The notes under the pieces were generated by a model, which searched no databases, was not told the DNA's origin, and was given only the letters and a program-made list of their open reading frames with translations. A DNA stretch of 64,000 nt from Haliotis asinina (Eukaryota > Mollusca > Gastropoda > Lepetellida > Haliotidae). This document shows positions 42,926-55,879 of the stretch, piece by piece; position 1 is the first letter of the stretch, and each line of letters begins with the position of its first letter. The DNA lies in contig NC_090291.1 of the NCBI RefSeq assembly GCF_037392515.1, positions 18,999,501 through 19,063,500 on the forward strand. The letters run 5' to 3'. The position numbers and the translations under genes were made by a program.

Positions 42926-43608
42926 GCAGCGTTTTCTGCGAGTTAAAGGATTGTAATAATACAGGTAAATAGTAAAGATGTGTAATACCCGTTTCTTGTT
43001 TGCTATTCTGACTTAAATAAATGAACTATTCGTGTACATTAATATGACATGATTTGTGGATGGTCAGTTGTTCGCTGATGGTTGATGTTTTGTCAGAGCC
43101 TTCATAATAAAAATGACTGAGATTTAAGTATCTGTACTTTCATCAGTCCATTACCAATTCCTTGTCAGCATTAGGATCACTGATACACTGGTATCGTATC
43201 ATTTCAAATCATATAACAAATGAGAGACATCCCCTGAAATATATCAGAAGGTCACATGATCCTACCTATGATTGAAGTATCTGCTGCTCCTTGAAAGACA
43301 CCATGACCGTCTATAAATTATTGTGACCTCATCACTAAGTAGCGCTGCAACAACCAAGAAGTGTTCGACATGAAAGTGAAGTGCATTCTTATGTCAATGG
43401 GGTTGATTTATTCAAGACTACGTTTTGATAAGCTAAGATGCTGTCATCTATATATACTTGTTCTATCTATTTCCAACTTCTGAAAGCCACTCAAAGAAGC
43501 CAAGAACGCACAAATAAAGCTATACGATAATTTAGCTTTCTTATAAGTAATTTGACATCATGATATGTACAGCTAAAATTCAACCGAATGACGCATGGTC
43601 AGTTTGCA

Positions 43609-44215
<607 letters not shown>

Positions 44216-44367
44216 TTCACTGAACGGTTGTCAGATCGTGCGCTGACAAAATCATCACTGAAGTTGATGCAAAGTGCCAAACTTCTCATACCCATCCACG
44301 CAATGCTTCATCAGGCTAAGGATTATGATCTCAGCAATGGGCAATTTTGGTAAATGTTGGGTCCTTT

Positions 44368-45010
44368 TGTTACGGTTAAGAATTTACCGTGACAAACGAT
44401 GTAAGATATTCCCTGTGAACCAGCAAAACAGAACAAAGACAAGTTTAATATATTCAGATATTATTATTTAGCAACGAGAGCAAGGTATACAAAGTCACAA
44501 GTCAATATAACAATGCTGATTACAAATACAATTCAAGGGAGACAAAATCTAAGTCAGTGGGTCACAAAATATAATATAGTAGCAAGTTCACCAAAGTCTT
44601 GGTGTGAGAGAGGACAGCGATCGGTGTGACAGCAGATAATGTAGGTCAGGCGTTGACGGGTTTTCAAGCGTTGGCGGTAATGTAGCCCAGCAAATATGAA
44701 TGAGTGTGTGTCGCCCTCCGCACGGCAACCAGCCTTTATATATATATAGTAAGTCATTTCCCGAACGTTCGGTCACAATCGGACATCGTCTACACTGTAG
44801 AATGCCCTAGAATAAGTCTCAAGGAAGTAAACACATAGAAAACTAGGAACAGATAAATTCCGGAAAACCAGAATCCTAAAAGTGTTGACCAGCTATTAAA
44901 ACGAAATGTGACCCATCATAATTATTTTTCAAAACACTAAATGTTGTGCCCAAATAATAATAATTACTTAATTAATACCAAAAATATACAGAAAATACAC
45001 ACTCGTAACA
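44368..45010 (-). mobile_element. Solo LTR, 643 bp, copy 2
   Basis: Plus ends TGTTACGGTTAAG and CACACTCGTAACA. CTTT occurs on both sides (44364-44367, 45011-45014) as a 4-bp target duplication. It aligns in reverse orientation with 12857-13505 over its entire length, including the TATA box (complement at 44733-44748) and the TGACTTGTGACTTTGTATAC-like stretch. No internal region accompanies it. Confidence 0.88.
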
Positions 45011-45309
45011 CTTTGTTATGTTTCAAAACGTATCCAACACGCTGTCATCAAACGTTAAACTGCATTTGTGAATGCTTTCGAGGTTTTCACCGTAGGCACA
45101 TTGCACATGCCAGCAAAATATGGACAATCTTATGAAAGTGGATACATTTTTGTCTGAAATAAAGGAATCACTTCACATATGTAAGGCTTTGTAATATCGT
45201 ATTTGTGAATAAACTTTTTTTCCTTATTTTGTTAGAACACTGACAAATAGAAAAATAGTGGCACCCGTTTGTTATTGCATATAAGGCGCACATTTTACAT
45301 TTTCTCATT

Positions 45310-45360
45310 TTCTATATAAATATTGATATAGAATATATTCTACATATTTATATCAATATT
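45310..45360. repeat. AT-rich palindrome
   Basis: AAATATTGATATA is mirrored by TATATCAATATTA across a 15-20 bp centre. Confidence 0.6.
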
Positions 45361-45384
45361 AAATCATCTTCCAGTTTCGAAAGG

Positions 45385-45445
45385 AAGACTCGTCACGATA
45401 TGGCTGCAATAATGCCGACGTGACGTTAAATATTAACGCACTCTA
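45385..45445 (+). repeat. SINE tail fragment, third family
   Basis: CTCGTCACGATATGGCTGCA then GCCGACGTGACGTTAAATAT; the best of three such fragments. Confidence 0.6.
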
Positions 45446-46436
45446 AAGGAATACGATGATTCGACAGTTTAAAACATTATCTTTCAAGTAGATGTTGTAA
45501 CTAAAAATCAATATTAGTATTGATATTTACAAATTACAAGTTTATACATTTTTGTTATATAAAGACCTATAAGGCTATTCTCGATTTTACATTTAACCCA
45601 GTCCCTATTGGCAAATAATGATTAATCCATACATTAAAATTGCCCTTCTTTATTAATATGCTATTTGTTATCAGGATAAAATGATAAAATATGCAATAAC
45701 ATGTTTGGTATTATTTTCCCTGTGAGTTATCTGTGCCCAGTAACACATCATTTCATCACAAACCACAATAGATAGTGGTCTTCGTCCTGCATCTGCATAA
45801 ATCCTTCATAATGATGTACCTCCCTTTATCCGATTCGGAAGTAATCCAGCGTAATGACTAGTGTCAGATAACACAGAATGTCAAGCATCCATAGTAGAGA
45901 CCCCATAGTAGAGACCAGTACGTTTGAAGTATATTGCGAGGTCGGCACAATATGCTAAACATATCAAAGAATTCCTTTCCATCTGCCTTAGAATATCATG
46001 ACATTCATTGTGGTACAACTTCATTGGCCAGGCTTCATTGAGTTATTTACAATACAATCCGGTCGGATGACGATCATGCAGAATGAGTCATTACAACAGG
46101 TATTTAATCAATTCGTACTCCAAATCCTCATCAGAAATTACGAACCATTGCAACGGAGGTAAAACAGTGTAAGACAATCAATGACGAAGATACAATAGAT
46201 ATATTCATTGTCATGGTGGAAGATCGAAGACCTTAATCACTTATTTAGGAGTATATCTCAGCTTTGTTATGGTCACTGGTGTATTGTCACGTGTCAGTTT
46301 CCCTCCGCAGATTTATGCACAAAAGAATCCAGAACAACGGAAAGGTCTTCAGTGACCGCTTGTATCAGAATACTGACTAGCCTCAACGACATAGGCTTCA
46401 GTTTAAAGCCAAAGGATCCCCCGTAAATCGTCAGAT

Positions 46437-46598
46437 TGACTAGGCCCAGTGGATAAAGTGTTCGTCGGGTCGAAGACGAGGGTTCGATTCCCCACACGAG
46501 TCCAGTGTGTGAAGACCATCACTGCTGCCCCCCGCCGAGATGTTGCTGGAATGTTGCTACACTCGGCATAAAACGACACTCACTTACTCACTCACATT
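46437..46598 (+). repeat. Type A SINE
   Basis: TAGGCCCAGTGGATAAAGTG, GGGTTCGATTCCCCACACG and GTTGCTGGAATGTTGCTACA, then CTCA repeats. Confidence 0.9.
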
Positions 46599-47129
46599 TT
46601 CAAATGAAATTCAAGAAATTGGCGTTGCTAAATTAAATAGTAATGCAGATACAACAGCAGAGCATAGTGATAATGAATCTGCTGAGCTGCTGAAACAACA
46701 TATATAAAGAAAACACATAAAAGGGTGATAGAAAAGATGGTACAAATTCACTGGTATTTTCATTAACTGGCTATAGCTATCAATCTGGGTCACTCAATCA
46801 CAATTGGTGTCCAACACCAATGACACTTACAATCGATTAATGAGCATGAACGAGTCTTTTTCAAACGATTTTTGACCACTTTGTTGTTTCGTCGGTTTAG
46901 AGTCATGCGTTCCTTTTGTCACAAACCAACTAAATTAAAACTAATTTTTGATCATGTTATTGATTCCTTCAATTTAGCAGAACGCATTCACGTGTATTTT
47001 TGGAATTTACTATCTTTACCTGTCGGAACAACTTACTAACAATTTCAATATGCAGAAATTGTACACAAGTGGGAAATCGAACCTGAGACTACGGCCTTGA
47101 AATAGGAACTCACCTGACATCCTCATCCA

Positions 47130-48110
47130 AATCCAAGCCAACATTTGACATCTGACTCAATATCAGATCCACATGCCCAGACTCACGTTCAATATCTCTG
47201 CACTCACTACCATCATTCCTATCCCCACCCCAGGACAGGATCCTTCAAACCTTCGAACTATCGACCCAGCCCAAGTAGGTGTCTTTGTGAAGGGTCAATC
47301 GGCCTTGCTTCGTATCTAGAAAAACATAATCTGATGACGTATATCCAATCTGGTTTTAGACATCAGAGGACTATCGATCATCCTGGGTGATAAACAATCA
47401 TTTGTCCGAAATGGTTCATTAATAAACAACATGTTGTAACAATGTAATTTTACTTGGAAGTAACGTATCATGACTATATGATATGAGTCTTCAAGGTCTT
47501 CGAGGCCGCATGACTGATTTATTGTTCTGTTTTTACAAGACAGAAATTTAAAAATCAGAATAGGTTTCACAATTTCTAATACATTTGTATAAGAAATGGG
47601 AGTCCCTCAAGGAAGCATTTTGGCGGGTACTCTTTGAGTGTTAAGACACATAGCAAATTGTTTGACTGATAATATTGATGGGTCACTGGGTGATGAATCC
47701 AAATGCATCACAACCAGGAGTATTTTCAGATAAAGCCTCATCAAAGTGGTCAAAGAGAATACGTTCATCGGAATAACCTTGATAGTAAATTGTCATGTAC
47801 TGATCATGCTGAAAATCCGAAAGACAAATGTCTAAAACCTCTGGATACACTAAGCACAGTTTCATATGGTAAATAAGATGGAGACAAACACACTCTGATT
47901 TATCTCTATCGATCTACACTTGATTATGGCTGGATGAAATATTGTTCAGTCCGTAAATCATGTATTCAAGAGCTTGGCACTTAAACCACAGCTAATATAC
48001 TGCCCAAAGCCACAGACAAACATATCTCCCCAGTTTAACGTGGTTGACGTTCCTTCCAAGTTCAGCCGATGTAAAATCATTCTGGGAAAGGCTGTATATC
48101 GATAATATCT
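47130..48110 (+). pseudogene. Jockey-like LINE RT remnant
   Basis: SNYRPSPSRCLCEGS, YLEKHNLMTYIQSGFRHQRT (47310-47375) and GVPQGSILAGTL (47600) are recognisable. They match the same positions in the 17825-19310 remnant, so the two probably belong to one family. Stops and deletions are frequent. Confidence 0.65.
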
Positions 48111-48257
48111 ACGTATTACTACAATAGTTTAAATCGGCAGATTATGTCATCGGGACATGTAACTCAAACAATTGATCTGCCATCATAGACTATACTCCCA
48201 CCATTTCCTTTCAGTTCGTGGACTATAGGAAGCTGTAATACCAAGAGTGATGAGCAT

Positions 48258-48498
48258 AGTGGGTGAGCTCATTTTCACGCCGCACTCAACAATATTCCAG
48301 CTATATGGTGGCGATCCGTAAATAATCGAGTCTGGACCAGACAATACAGTGATCAACAGCATGAGCATCGATCTGTGCAAATGGGAACCGATGACATATG
48401 TCAACAAAGCCAGCGGGTCTGGCCACCCGATCCCTATTACGACAAACATGGATTACTGAAGGTTAATGTTTTAACCCAAACCGTCACGGGTCCTGAGG
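48258..48498 (-). repeat. Type B SINE
   Basis: Reversed order from GTGGGTGAGCTCATTTTCAC to CCGTCACGGGTCCTGAGG. Lacks about 20 bp in the CGCCTCTTACGA region. Confidence 0.92.
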
Positions 48499-48509
48499 AG
48501 TATGTCATG

Positions 48510-49980
48510 TTGGGACATTAAAAGCCATAAGAGGAAGGTACTGTAGCCTTTCATCCCATATAATAAAATGCCTCGAACTCTTACATGTATTTACACGCTG
48601 GCCAAGATGCACAACCCTGGATGTGTCGATTGCAGCCGCAAGCCCACAACATGAACTTGAACAATAAACGATCTCAGAATAAGAGACAGTTGTCTTTCAG
48701 TTCTACAAATATGTATTTCTTCATCATCAAGAAAACACTTTTCTGTGGTTATCTGGCCGTTTCACGGCTGAACTACAAGAAGGTATGTTCCAAATTCGTT
48801 CGCAGTTCATCGCATACGAAAACAACTGTGTAATGACTGATAAGAATGAACGCCAAATGGCAGAACATTATTTTTAATGCACAATTTGAATAAATAAATT
48901 TTATATAGTAACCATCGAAAATGAAGATGAGTCTTCAAAGTCTAAGATTCGCCACTTTAAAAAACGAGCTGGTAACGGTAACAAATATTTTACAGACACT
49001 GGCAAAATAATTGGCGAAACTCTGGTAAACATTTGTCGTCCTCGAACTACGCCCGCAAACCGAAACGATATCATCAGCGGCAAGATAAGAAGCTATTAAG
49101 TCCAGTATTGATAATGTACAGGATTATGATCTTAGAACCATATTGACCAAGGATAGGCCAGTGATATTGCAGGAGTAGCTCTCATCCATTATTAACGGTT
49201 AGAGACCACAAGAACCTGGACTCCTTAATATGACAACGAGTGGTATGGATCTACAACTTCCTTAATATTTACAACACGACGTTATCTGGTCTACTTCTTG
49301 CCCCTTCGTCAGGTGAATAGCATAACATTATAATGAGCAATATATACAGAATGTAGTGGAGGCAAGCGAGCTAGTATTACAGATTGATCAAGGCGATTAA
49401 GTGATGTGTTTTGATATGAAAGAGATAAGTGGTATGTTTATACAATGGATGCACAGAGTGTTTAAGTGGCTTCCAACCAATCCTGTCATGTATATCCAGC
49501 CCTCTTTGTTTCTTAAGTCATACTGGTTAAACAGAGACTCCCATTTTGTAAATGAAACCGCTTAAACACACACTAATATCCGCGTTAGAAATGTTGGTTC
49601 TGGAATAAATTAGATTCATCAGTCTGTCTTTATTCCAGTACTGAAGCGACCACATACCATTGTAGTACAAAGGATGATAAAACATGCAGTCACAATATTT
49701 GCGAACGTTGTTTTCTATGTAGTGGATATACATACCATGTTTGTGAATATAAACTGGAACTAGATTCTTGATGAAGTCTATAAATTAGATGCATCTATTG
49801 TACATAGACAATACGAATTACAAAACTCAATCGATTTATCAAGGTTTATCGATCCGTTTCATGTGCTATGACAGTAATCGATGTCTCGATACCTGGTAAC
49901 CGAGTACTCAATTATGGATATACAGTGTGGTTTCAGTAAAACAGAAGTATCATCGATTATAATTCTTTGAGAAATTCATC
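48510..49980. other. No supported feature
   Basis: AT-rich, with short frames on both strands. Some short peptides recall decayed transposon coding sequence, but nothing can be assigned. Confidence 0.3.
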
Positions 49981-49989
49981 TTATTATAA

Positions 49990-50340
49990 CACAATAAAAC
50001 AATTACGTGCAACGTATGTACTTTCAGATTCGAAAAAAAAGGACACTGCATGGAAAACGGTATTTTGAAATTCATATAAAGTATATGAAAAATATTTTCA
50101 GACTTTTTATCAGACAGTCTCTGTTTCTACTGCATGTGATCAATAGAACCATCTTAGGATAGCATAAAACAACAACATACAACGTATGTACTTTCAGCTT
50201 CGAAAGGTAAAACGACACTGCATGAAAAACGGTATTTTGGAATTCATATAAAGTATATGAAAAATATTTTCAGACTTTTTTATCAGACAGTTTCTATTTC
50301 TACTGCATATGATCAATAGAACTATGGTCAGAATCTGTAA
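49990..50340 (+). repeat. Tandem duplication, ~172-bp unit
   Basis: ACGTATGTACTTTCAG[AC]TTCG, AAAACGGTATTTTG, CATATAAAGTATATGAAAAA and GATCAATAGAAC occur in the same order in two adjacent units (about 49990-50160 and 50162-50335) with a few percent divergence. Confidence 0.85.
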
Positions 50341-50548
50341 GAAAGAGGTAGTTTTGTTGTCATACGTGTTGGGCGCTATAAAGAAGGCCTGCTGCTAAAG
50401 ATACTATTGCCATTGAACATATATGATACGAAATGTGACGCAGACCTCAAACTCAAAACTCTAAGCATTGTGACCCATTGATCACTATCACTTAATTAAG
50501 GATAATACAAATTCCAGAATACACACTTTCGCAACATGCTGACGGGAC

Positions 50549-50820
50549 CTTTTTATGAGTGGGTGAGTGTAGTTTTACGCTGCTCTTAGCAATATCCCCG
50601 TTATATGGCGGCTTTCTGTAAATATAATCGAGTCGGGACCAGACAATCCAATGATCAGCGTGGATCTGCGCAATTGGGAAGCGATGACATGTGTCAACCA
50701 CGCCAGTGAGCCTGACCACCCGATCCCGTTAGTCGCCTCTTACGACAAACATAGTCGCCGTTTATGGCAAGCATGGGTTGCTGAAGGCCTATTCTACTCC
50801 GAGACCTTCACGGATCCCAA
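50549..50820 (-). repeat. Type B SINE, full length, probable 9-bp target duplication
   Basis: All family blocks are present from the reversed tail to CGAGACCTTCACGGATCCC. ACGGGACCT at 50540-50548 and 50821-50829 is the likely duplication. Confidence 0.93.
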
Positions 50821-50861
50821 ACGGGACCTAACAGTGTGAATTTCAAATCACCTGTCTTGGT

Positions 50862-50925
50862 AAGCGAGTGAGTGAGTTTTACACACCACTGAGCAATATT
50901 CCAGTTATATGGTGGTGCTCTGCGA
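50862..50925 (-). repeat. SINE tail fragment
   Basis: GAGTGAGTGAGTTTTACACA then GAGCAATATTCCAGTTATAT, 5'-truncated. Confidence 0.8.
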
Positions 50926-51289
50926 AACCTCCAAAAAACACAAAACTGTTCCTCCAGAAAATATCACCACAACCCTCACTACTCATTACTATGTTTTCCC
51001 AACAATTAGCAATTAATCTCTTGAAAATAATAGCAAATAATGTTAGATGTTAGGAATACATCAAAACAAATTTCCAAAAACGGAACAATTTCTGCGGTCT
51101 ATGCGACCGCTCATACCTTTTGGGTGAGTGGTGATGATGAAGTTTATGGAGAAGCATGTTCAATGTGAATGACTCCCCATCCCCAACCCTCAACAGACTT
51201 CTGTCACCCCACCCCCAACACACACACTCCGAAAATGTTCATCACCCATCACCCCACTCCAACTCATAAAAAATATGAATGGCTCCTTA

Positions 51290-51890
51290 TTGTTCATATT
51301 CTAAACATTATTGATGTAAGCCTGAGTTTTCTGTTCAAAGCATCGCTTTTAAAGATAAAAATAAATTCTAAGTATTTGACATTATCTGTGACACGTCCTC
51401 GACCCCTGACCCAATACACTGGCCAATCAAAGGCACTGACGCAAATCAACCGCACCAGTGAAATCCATTCGTAACTACTTGTGTCATTCCGGCAAGCCGG
51501 ATGGCGTCTCGGACCCCTCTCGTGGCCATGTTGGTCCCTGTCTGAGCACAAACGGACGTGGAGATGAAACTCGTCTAGTACTATTACCAAGGAAAGATGA
51601 CTCTGAATTTCTAAACATGGCTCTGAGAATATTCTACATCTCGTGGGCAAAACAGGATACGGTCATATTCACCTTGTAGATATGTTTCAGTGTTGAAAGT
51701 TGCTGATCCTTTAGATCAAAGTTTATCTTTAAATTGTGCTTTGCATAGTTTAGCGAAGTTTCAAAGTTCAACGGTTCCGCCATTTTCATGTTTCGAAGTG
51801 CGTTTTTACGGAGCGCAATTTGATTGGTTTGCCACGATTCTCGGCAGTAATGGCGTACGAGAGGGGTACGAGTCTCCTTGTAGGTCACGG
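51290..51890 (-). pseudogene. Possible RecQ-like helicase fragment
   Basis: A minus frame at 51634-51888 has AEPLNFETSLNYAKHNLK then LKDQQLSTLKHIYK. This recalls the region just before the Walker A motif in RecQ-type helicases that are multicopy in some molluscs. The expected GKS motif is absent and the following frame (51294-51650) has no helicase motif I can name. If correct, this is a dead fragment; it may also be coincidence. Confidence 0.22.
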
Positions 51891-52795
51891 AAAGAGGCGA
51901 GTAGTTACGAATGCCGTGAAATCATGTATCGTATCATGTATGTTTACAATGGGAAAACCCCATGTACGTAGTTGCAACAGGTTTGCGAGATGTCTCCTTT
52001 ACACGAACGGCGTCCCTTCCAACGGGAAACTGGGTGAACTCCTTACAATGCTCTGATGTTTTAACGATACTGCCCGTATGTTATGGATATTCCCAGAGTG
52101 GCAGTGCACAATTCCGGCAAAACTCAGCAGACCGAGCAAATAAGTAATCGTTCTTGGCCTGAAACGTCATCTTCTCCCAAATCTTAGAGCGAACGATCCC
52201 GAAACTCGCGCGGTACTCGCGATGTCCGACGAGCTTGCCGAATCTGACGTAGGTGAGCTGCCATTGGTAACATCGAACAACCTTTGACGAAGACCCATAT
52301 CAGTAACTAAATCAATTGATTATCGAAGTTATCAGCTGTAAGAACAGTTCACTAAAAAACTTTACATATGTTGCACGCGATGCTCGCCTTTCACCGTGGC
52401 ACGTGCGTATCCAAAATCAATGTCTGGTAAAACCGATGGATACATGTAATTACACGAACATAATCATTATACGAATATAAATGGTTATATGGGGGTTGAA
52501 AATGATAGGTGTTTATTTCAATGTGTATATATACCGAGCAATCATCAACAACATATGGATGCACGGATGCCAACGCAGTTGCAAGTATCGGATTCAGAAC
52601 ATCAACAAACTGGACAGTGCCAGTTCAATGTTTATAACAGAGTTCAAAGGATATTAACAGCTCAGAAATATAAAAGTGTTTAAATTGAAAAACAAAACAA
52701 AACATAAAAATATTTATATTTCCATTGATAACGAAGGCACTACCTACTGTCCTATTTAGTATCTATGCCATAGAATCGTTGGTAAAACAATGACA

Positions 52796-52832
52796 GATGT
52801 TGATGTTGATGTTGATGTTGATGTTGATGTTA
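52796..52832 (+). repeat. (GATGTT)n hexanucleotide repeat
   Basis: Six copies. Confidence 0.95.
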
Positions 52833-53055
52833 AAACGACAATCTGTGCAACCACTCCCAGTCCAATACAGGTCTCATCAGCCGGTGATTAAATGTTACAT
52901 CAGAAAAGAGAGATGGCTCCCGTAAGGTATAAATATATGCGAGAAAACCAACAATTGGTTGAACCTACCGGTAAGGTCACTTCAGCGTTAGGGTGGTTAT
53001 TCATGAATTATGGTTTAGACCGTTCACGCCGTAAAAGTAAGTATTTATTCAAAGA

Positions 53056-53140
53056 CCCATGAAGATCGGGTTATAACAGGTCTTCAGCAACACATACTTC
53101 TTGTAACAGGCGAAAATCGCACTTGGCCGGTCAGGCTTGG
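53056..53140 (+). repeat. Type B SINE head fragment
   Basis: GGGTTATAACAGGTCTTCAG to GGCCGGTCAGGCTTGG; the 3' two thirds are missing. Confidence 0.75.
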
Positions 53141-53249
53141 TTATATTCTGTGGAGTTTCTTTAGTGTTGAGTTGATGATAAATAAAAACCTGGAAAGCTA
53201 TTTTAAGACTGGCAATTTCTTAGACATAAATAATGACTGATACGTACAC

Positions 53250-54560
53250 AAATCTTTTAACGTATTGAAGGTCTGGGAAATGTAAATGTCTCCTTCCTAA
53301 GCAAATGCCTCACATCTAAAAATATAGAGTAATTCATCAGCAATCGCTGGGCTTTTACAAAGTTGGCAAGTGCGGAGTTCTCTAGGTGTATTAGTCCACT
53401 TGCCAGTTTCAACAGGTACATTGTGATTGCAGTATCTGAATCGCAGAATCGGGGTAGAAACAGAGCTGGGGAATTCAAGGTGTTTTTTCGAAAGATGGAT
53501 AGTTTTTCAAGTATTGATAAAAAGAAGCTTTTGGACTGCTACGAACAGTAACTTGCCAACTTGGGAAAAACTGATCTTTCAATATTCTCGACCTGCTTAA
53601 CAAGGTAATTAGTACTAACGCATAAAGGATTCTGAAACACATGGCTTTAACCAGAGTTTTTAAAGAATCTTCTGTACATAGTTTAACCAGCTGGTATTTA
53701 CGTTATCTGTTTTACAGAAGAGTTACTAGTTCTAGATTGTGCCAGTAACTAATCATTCTTTTGCAAATTGCAATATTCGACCAAGTTCTCCATATAAAAT
53801 AAAACTTGAAGTGGACTTTCTAAGTCTAGTTGCCAACTTCAGAAACTTTAGACGAACTATTTCGATAGGTGTTAAATGTTTGTATCCCTATACTTCAAAC
53901 CCATATAGTAGTATTGGTGCAATCATCCTATCAAATGCTTTTAATAGACAGGCGAAAGTTGAGCATATTTTACGAGCTCCTTCAGTAATAAAAACCCAAC
54001 CTTAGAGGTTTTTGCACTGTTTAATAGTTGTTTAATAGCATTGTTCATCTTGATGATTCTATGAAATTTGATGCCATGATAGGTATAAGAATCAACTTGT
54101 TCATTTCATGATTGTCAAGAGAAAAAGAGTATTTAGATTTAGATAGGACCTCCGCCAATATGACGACTTTAGTTTTTGAGTCGTTAACAATAAGCTTCCG
54201 TTGTTGACAATAACTTGCGAAGTTAACAAAAGTGTTTTGTCAAAGAACTTCATTGTCACTCATCAGTTCAATATCGCCAGCACATAGCAATTACAGAAAC
54301 TTAATACTTTGGTCTATTTAAAGGTGACGCCTATACTATGTGAACCATGGGATAGTAGGAATTCTTCTAAATCGTTTATAAAAATTGAAAACAGAAGTGG
54401 TGATGACTTTTCTCCTTGTCTTACTCCAGAGTGACTGAAGAAATAGTCAGAGTAGCATTTACTAATTTACTATTGAATCCTGTATGCAGCTATTGGCCGT
54501 TGACCAATGGAATGGTATATTAAGTTCAAGACTTACAGCATGTATTACTCACCGTGCTTC
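53250..54560 (-). pseudogene. LINE ORF2 remnant (RT to C-terminus)
   Basis: On minus, GVRQGEKSSPLLFSIFINDL near 54420 is the RT motif just before the active site. Farther on, a YTYLGIKFHRI-like block, APILLYGFEV and FLKLATRLRKSTSSFILYGE appear. At 53257-53478 a frame (FLPRFCDSDTAITMY...) follows where the C-terminal zinc-like region would lie. Several stops and frameshifts separate these. It is probably related to the element at 15825-17372. Confidence 0.65.
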
Positions 54561-55308
54561 ATCCTAGTAATATAGCTAGCAAAGTATAGGAATAGATGAA
54601 GTAACTCCATCATCACACTCCAGTCCACAACCGTTCAATGGACACTTTCACATATATGACTTGAGGATAACTACATTTGTTACATCTCTCTCCTGCCCGT
54701 GGCAGAACCAAACAGAATAGCAGGAAATCCTGACGCAAGTCAGTGTTAAGACAAATTGATTCCACGACAGTAATATTGGCCACAGAAGCACCATGGAAAC
54801 AAGTAATCGATAGGGAATAACAATAAAAAGCACTGGACTTAATCAACAACATGATTGGATCCAAAAAGCGAACGTTGTGTCAATGATATGTAACGGTAAT
54901 ACAACAAGGCTGACTTGTGTAAAACATGCAACATAAGACAACACATAAGCTGGAAATATGATTTGGAAAACCGCTTAATCGAATACATCAAACAGTTGTT
55001 TTTGTACAATATTCGTGGTCTTAGCGGAGATTCCAGAAACATTTTATGGGAGTCATATCTGTAATTATTGCTTTCAATTAATGCATCAGAGACAAAACTA
55101 CTTCCCTATTTTGTCTGATGCCACTCCGTGTTTCTTTTAGGCATGCAACTGACTTTCCTTTGGTTGAGCTTGTGATCCATGTCATCTTTTGGGCAGGACA
55201 TGCTATATCTTTTGTAAAGACCTTGTCTCATCACTATTGGGTAGTGCTTTCTGCAACACTTGACAAGGGTTTATGACAATGATCCAGATGTGTTATTTAT
55301 ATGTAACG

Positions 55309-55870
55309 CAAGAATTTGGGTATGTACGTTATGGAAAAGACAAGGGCACATACATTATAACAAGAATTTGGGTATGCACGTTATGGCAAAGATAAGGGTA
55401 CGTACATTATAACAAGAATTTGGGTATGCACGTTATGGCAAAGATAAGGGTACGTACATTATAACAAGAATTTGGGTATGCACGTTATGGCAAAGATAAG
55501 GGTACGTACATTATAACAAGAATTTGGGTATGCACGTTATGGCAAAGATAAGGGTACGTACATTATAACAAGAATTTGGGTATGCACGTTATGGCAAAGA
55601 TAAGGGTATGTACATTATGGAAAGGATTTGTTAAGTGCATTATAGCAAACATAAGGATATGGGTACGGACATTATATGGCAAAGATAAGGGTACGTACAT
55701 TATAACAAGAATTTGGGTATGCACGTTATGGCAAAGATAATGTACGGGCATTCATTAAAAATTAATATTAGAGCAAAGATAAGGGTACGCACATCATGGC
55801 AAAGATAAGGGTACGCTCATTATGGCAAGGACTTGGATAAATACAATTTGGCAAGGATGAGGGTATGTAA
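55309..55870 (+). repeat. 52-bp minisatellite
   Basis: Units start AAGAATTTGGGTATGCACG and end GGGTACGTACATTATAAC. Five central units (about 55362-55620) are nearly identical at 52-bp spacing, with degenerate and partial units on both sides. Frames here carry repeated NVHT-like strings and are not genes. Confidence 0.92.
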
Positions 55871-55879
55871 CTTGCATAG

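Noticed and set aside
47101..47140. Candidate signal exon for gene B (ATG...phase-1 donor GTGAGT on minus)
   Set aside because: Only ten codons, weak hydrophobic core, nearly 10 kb from the next exon and adjacent to LINE sequence.
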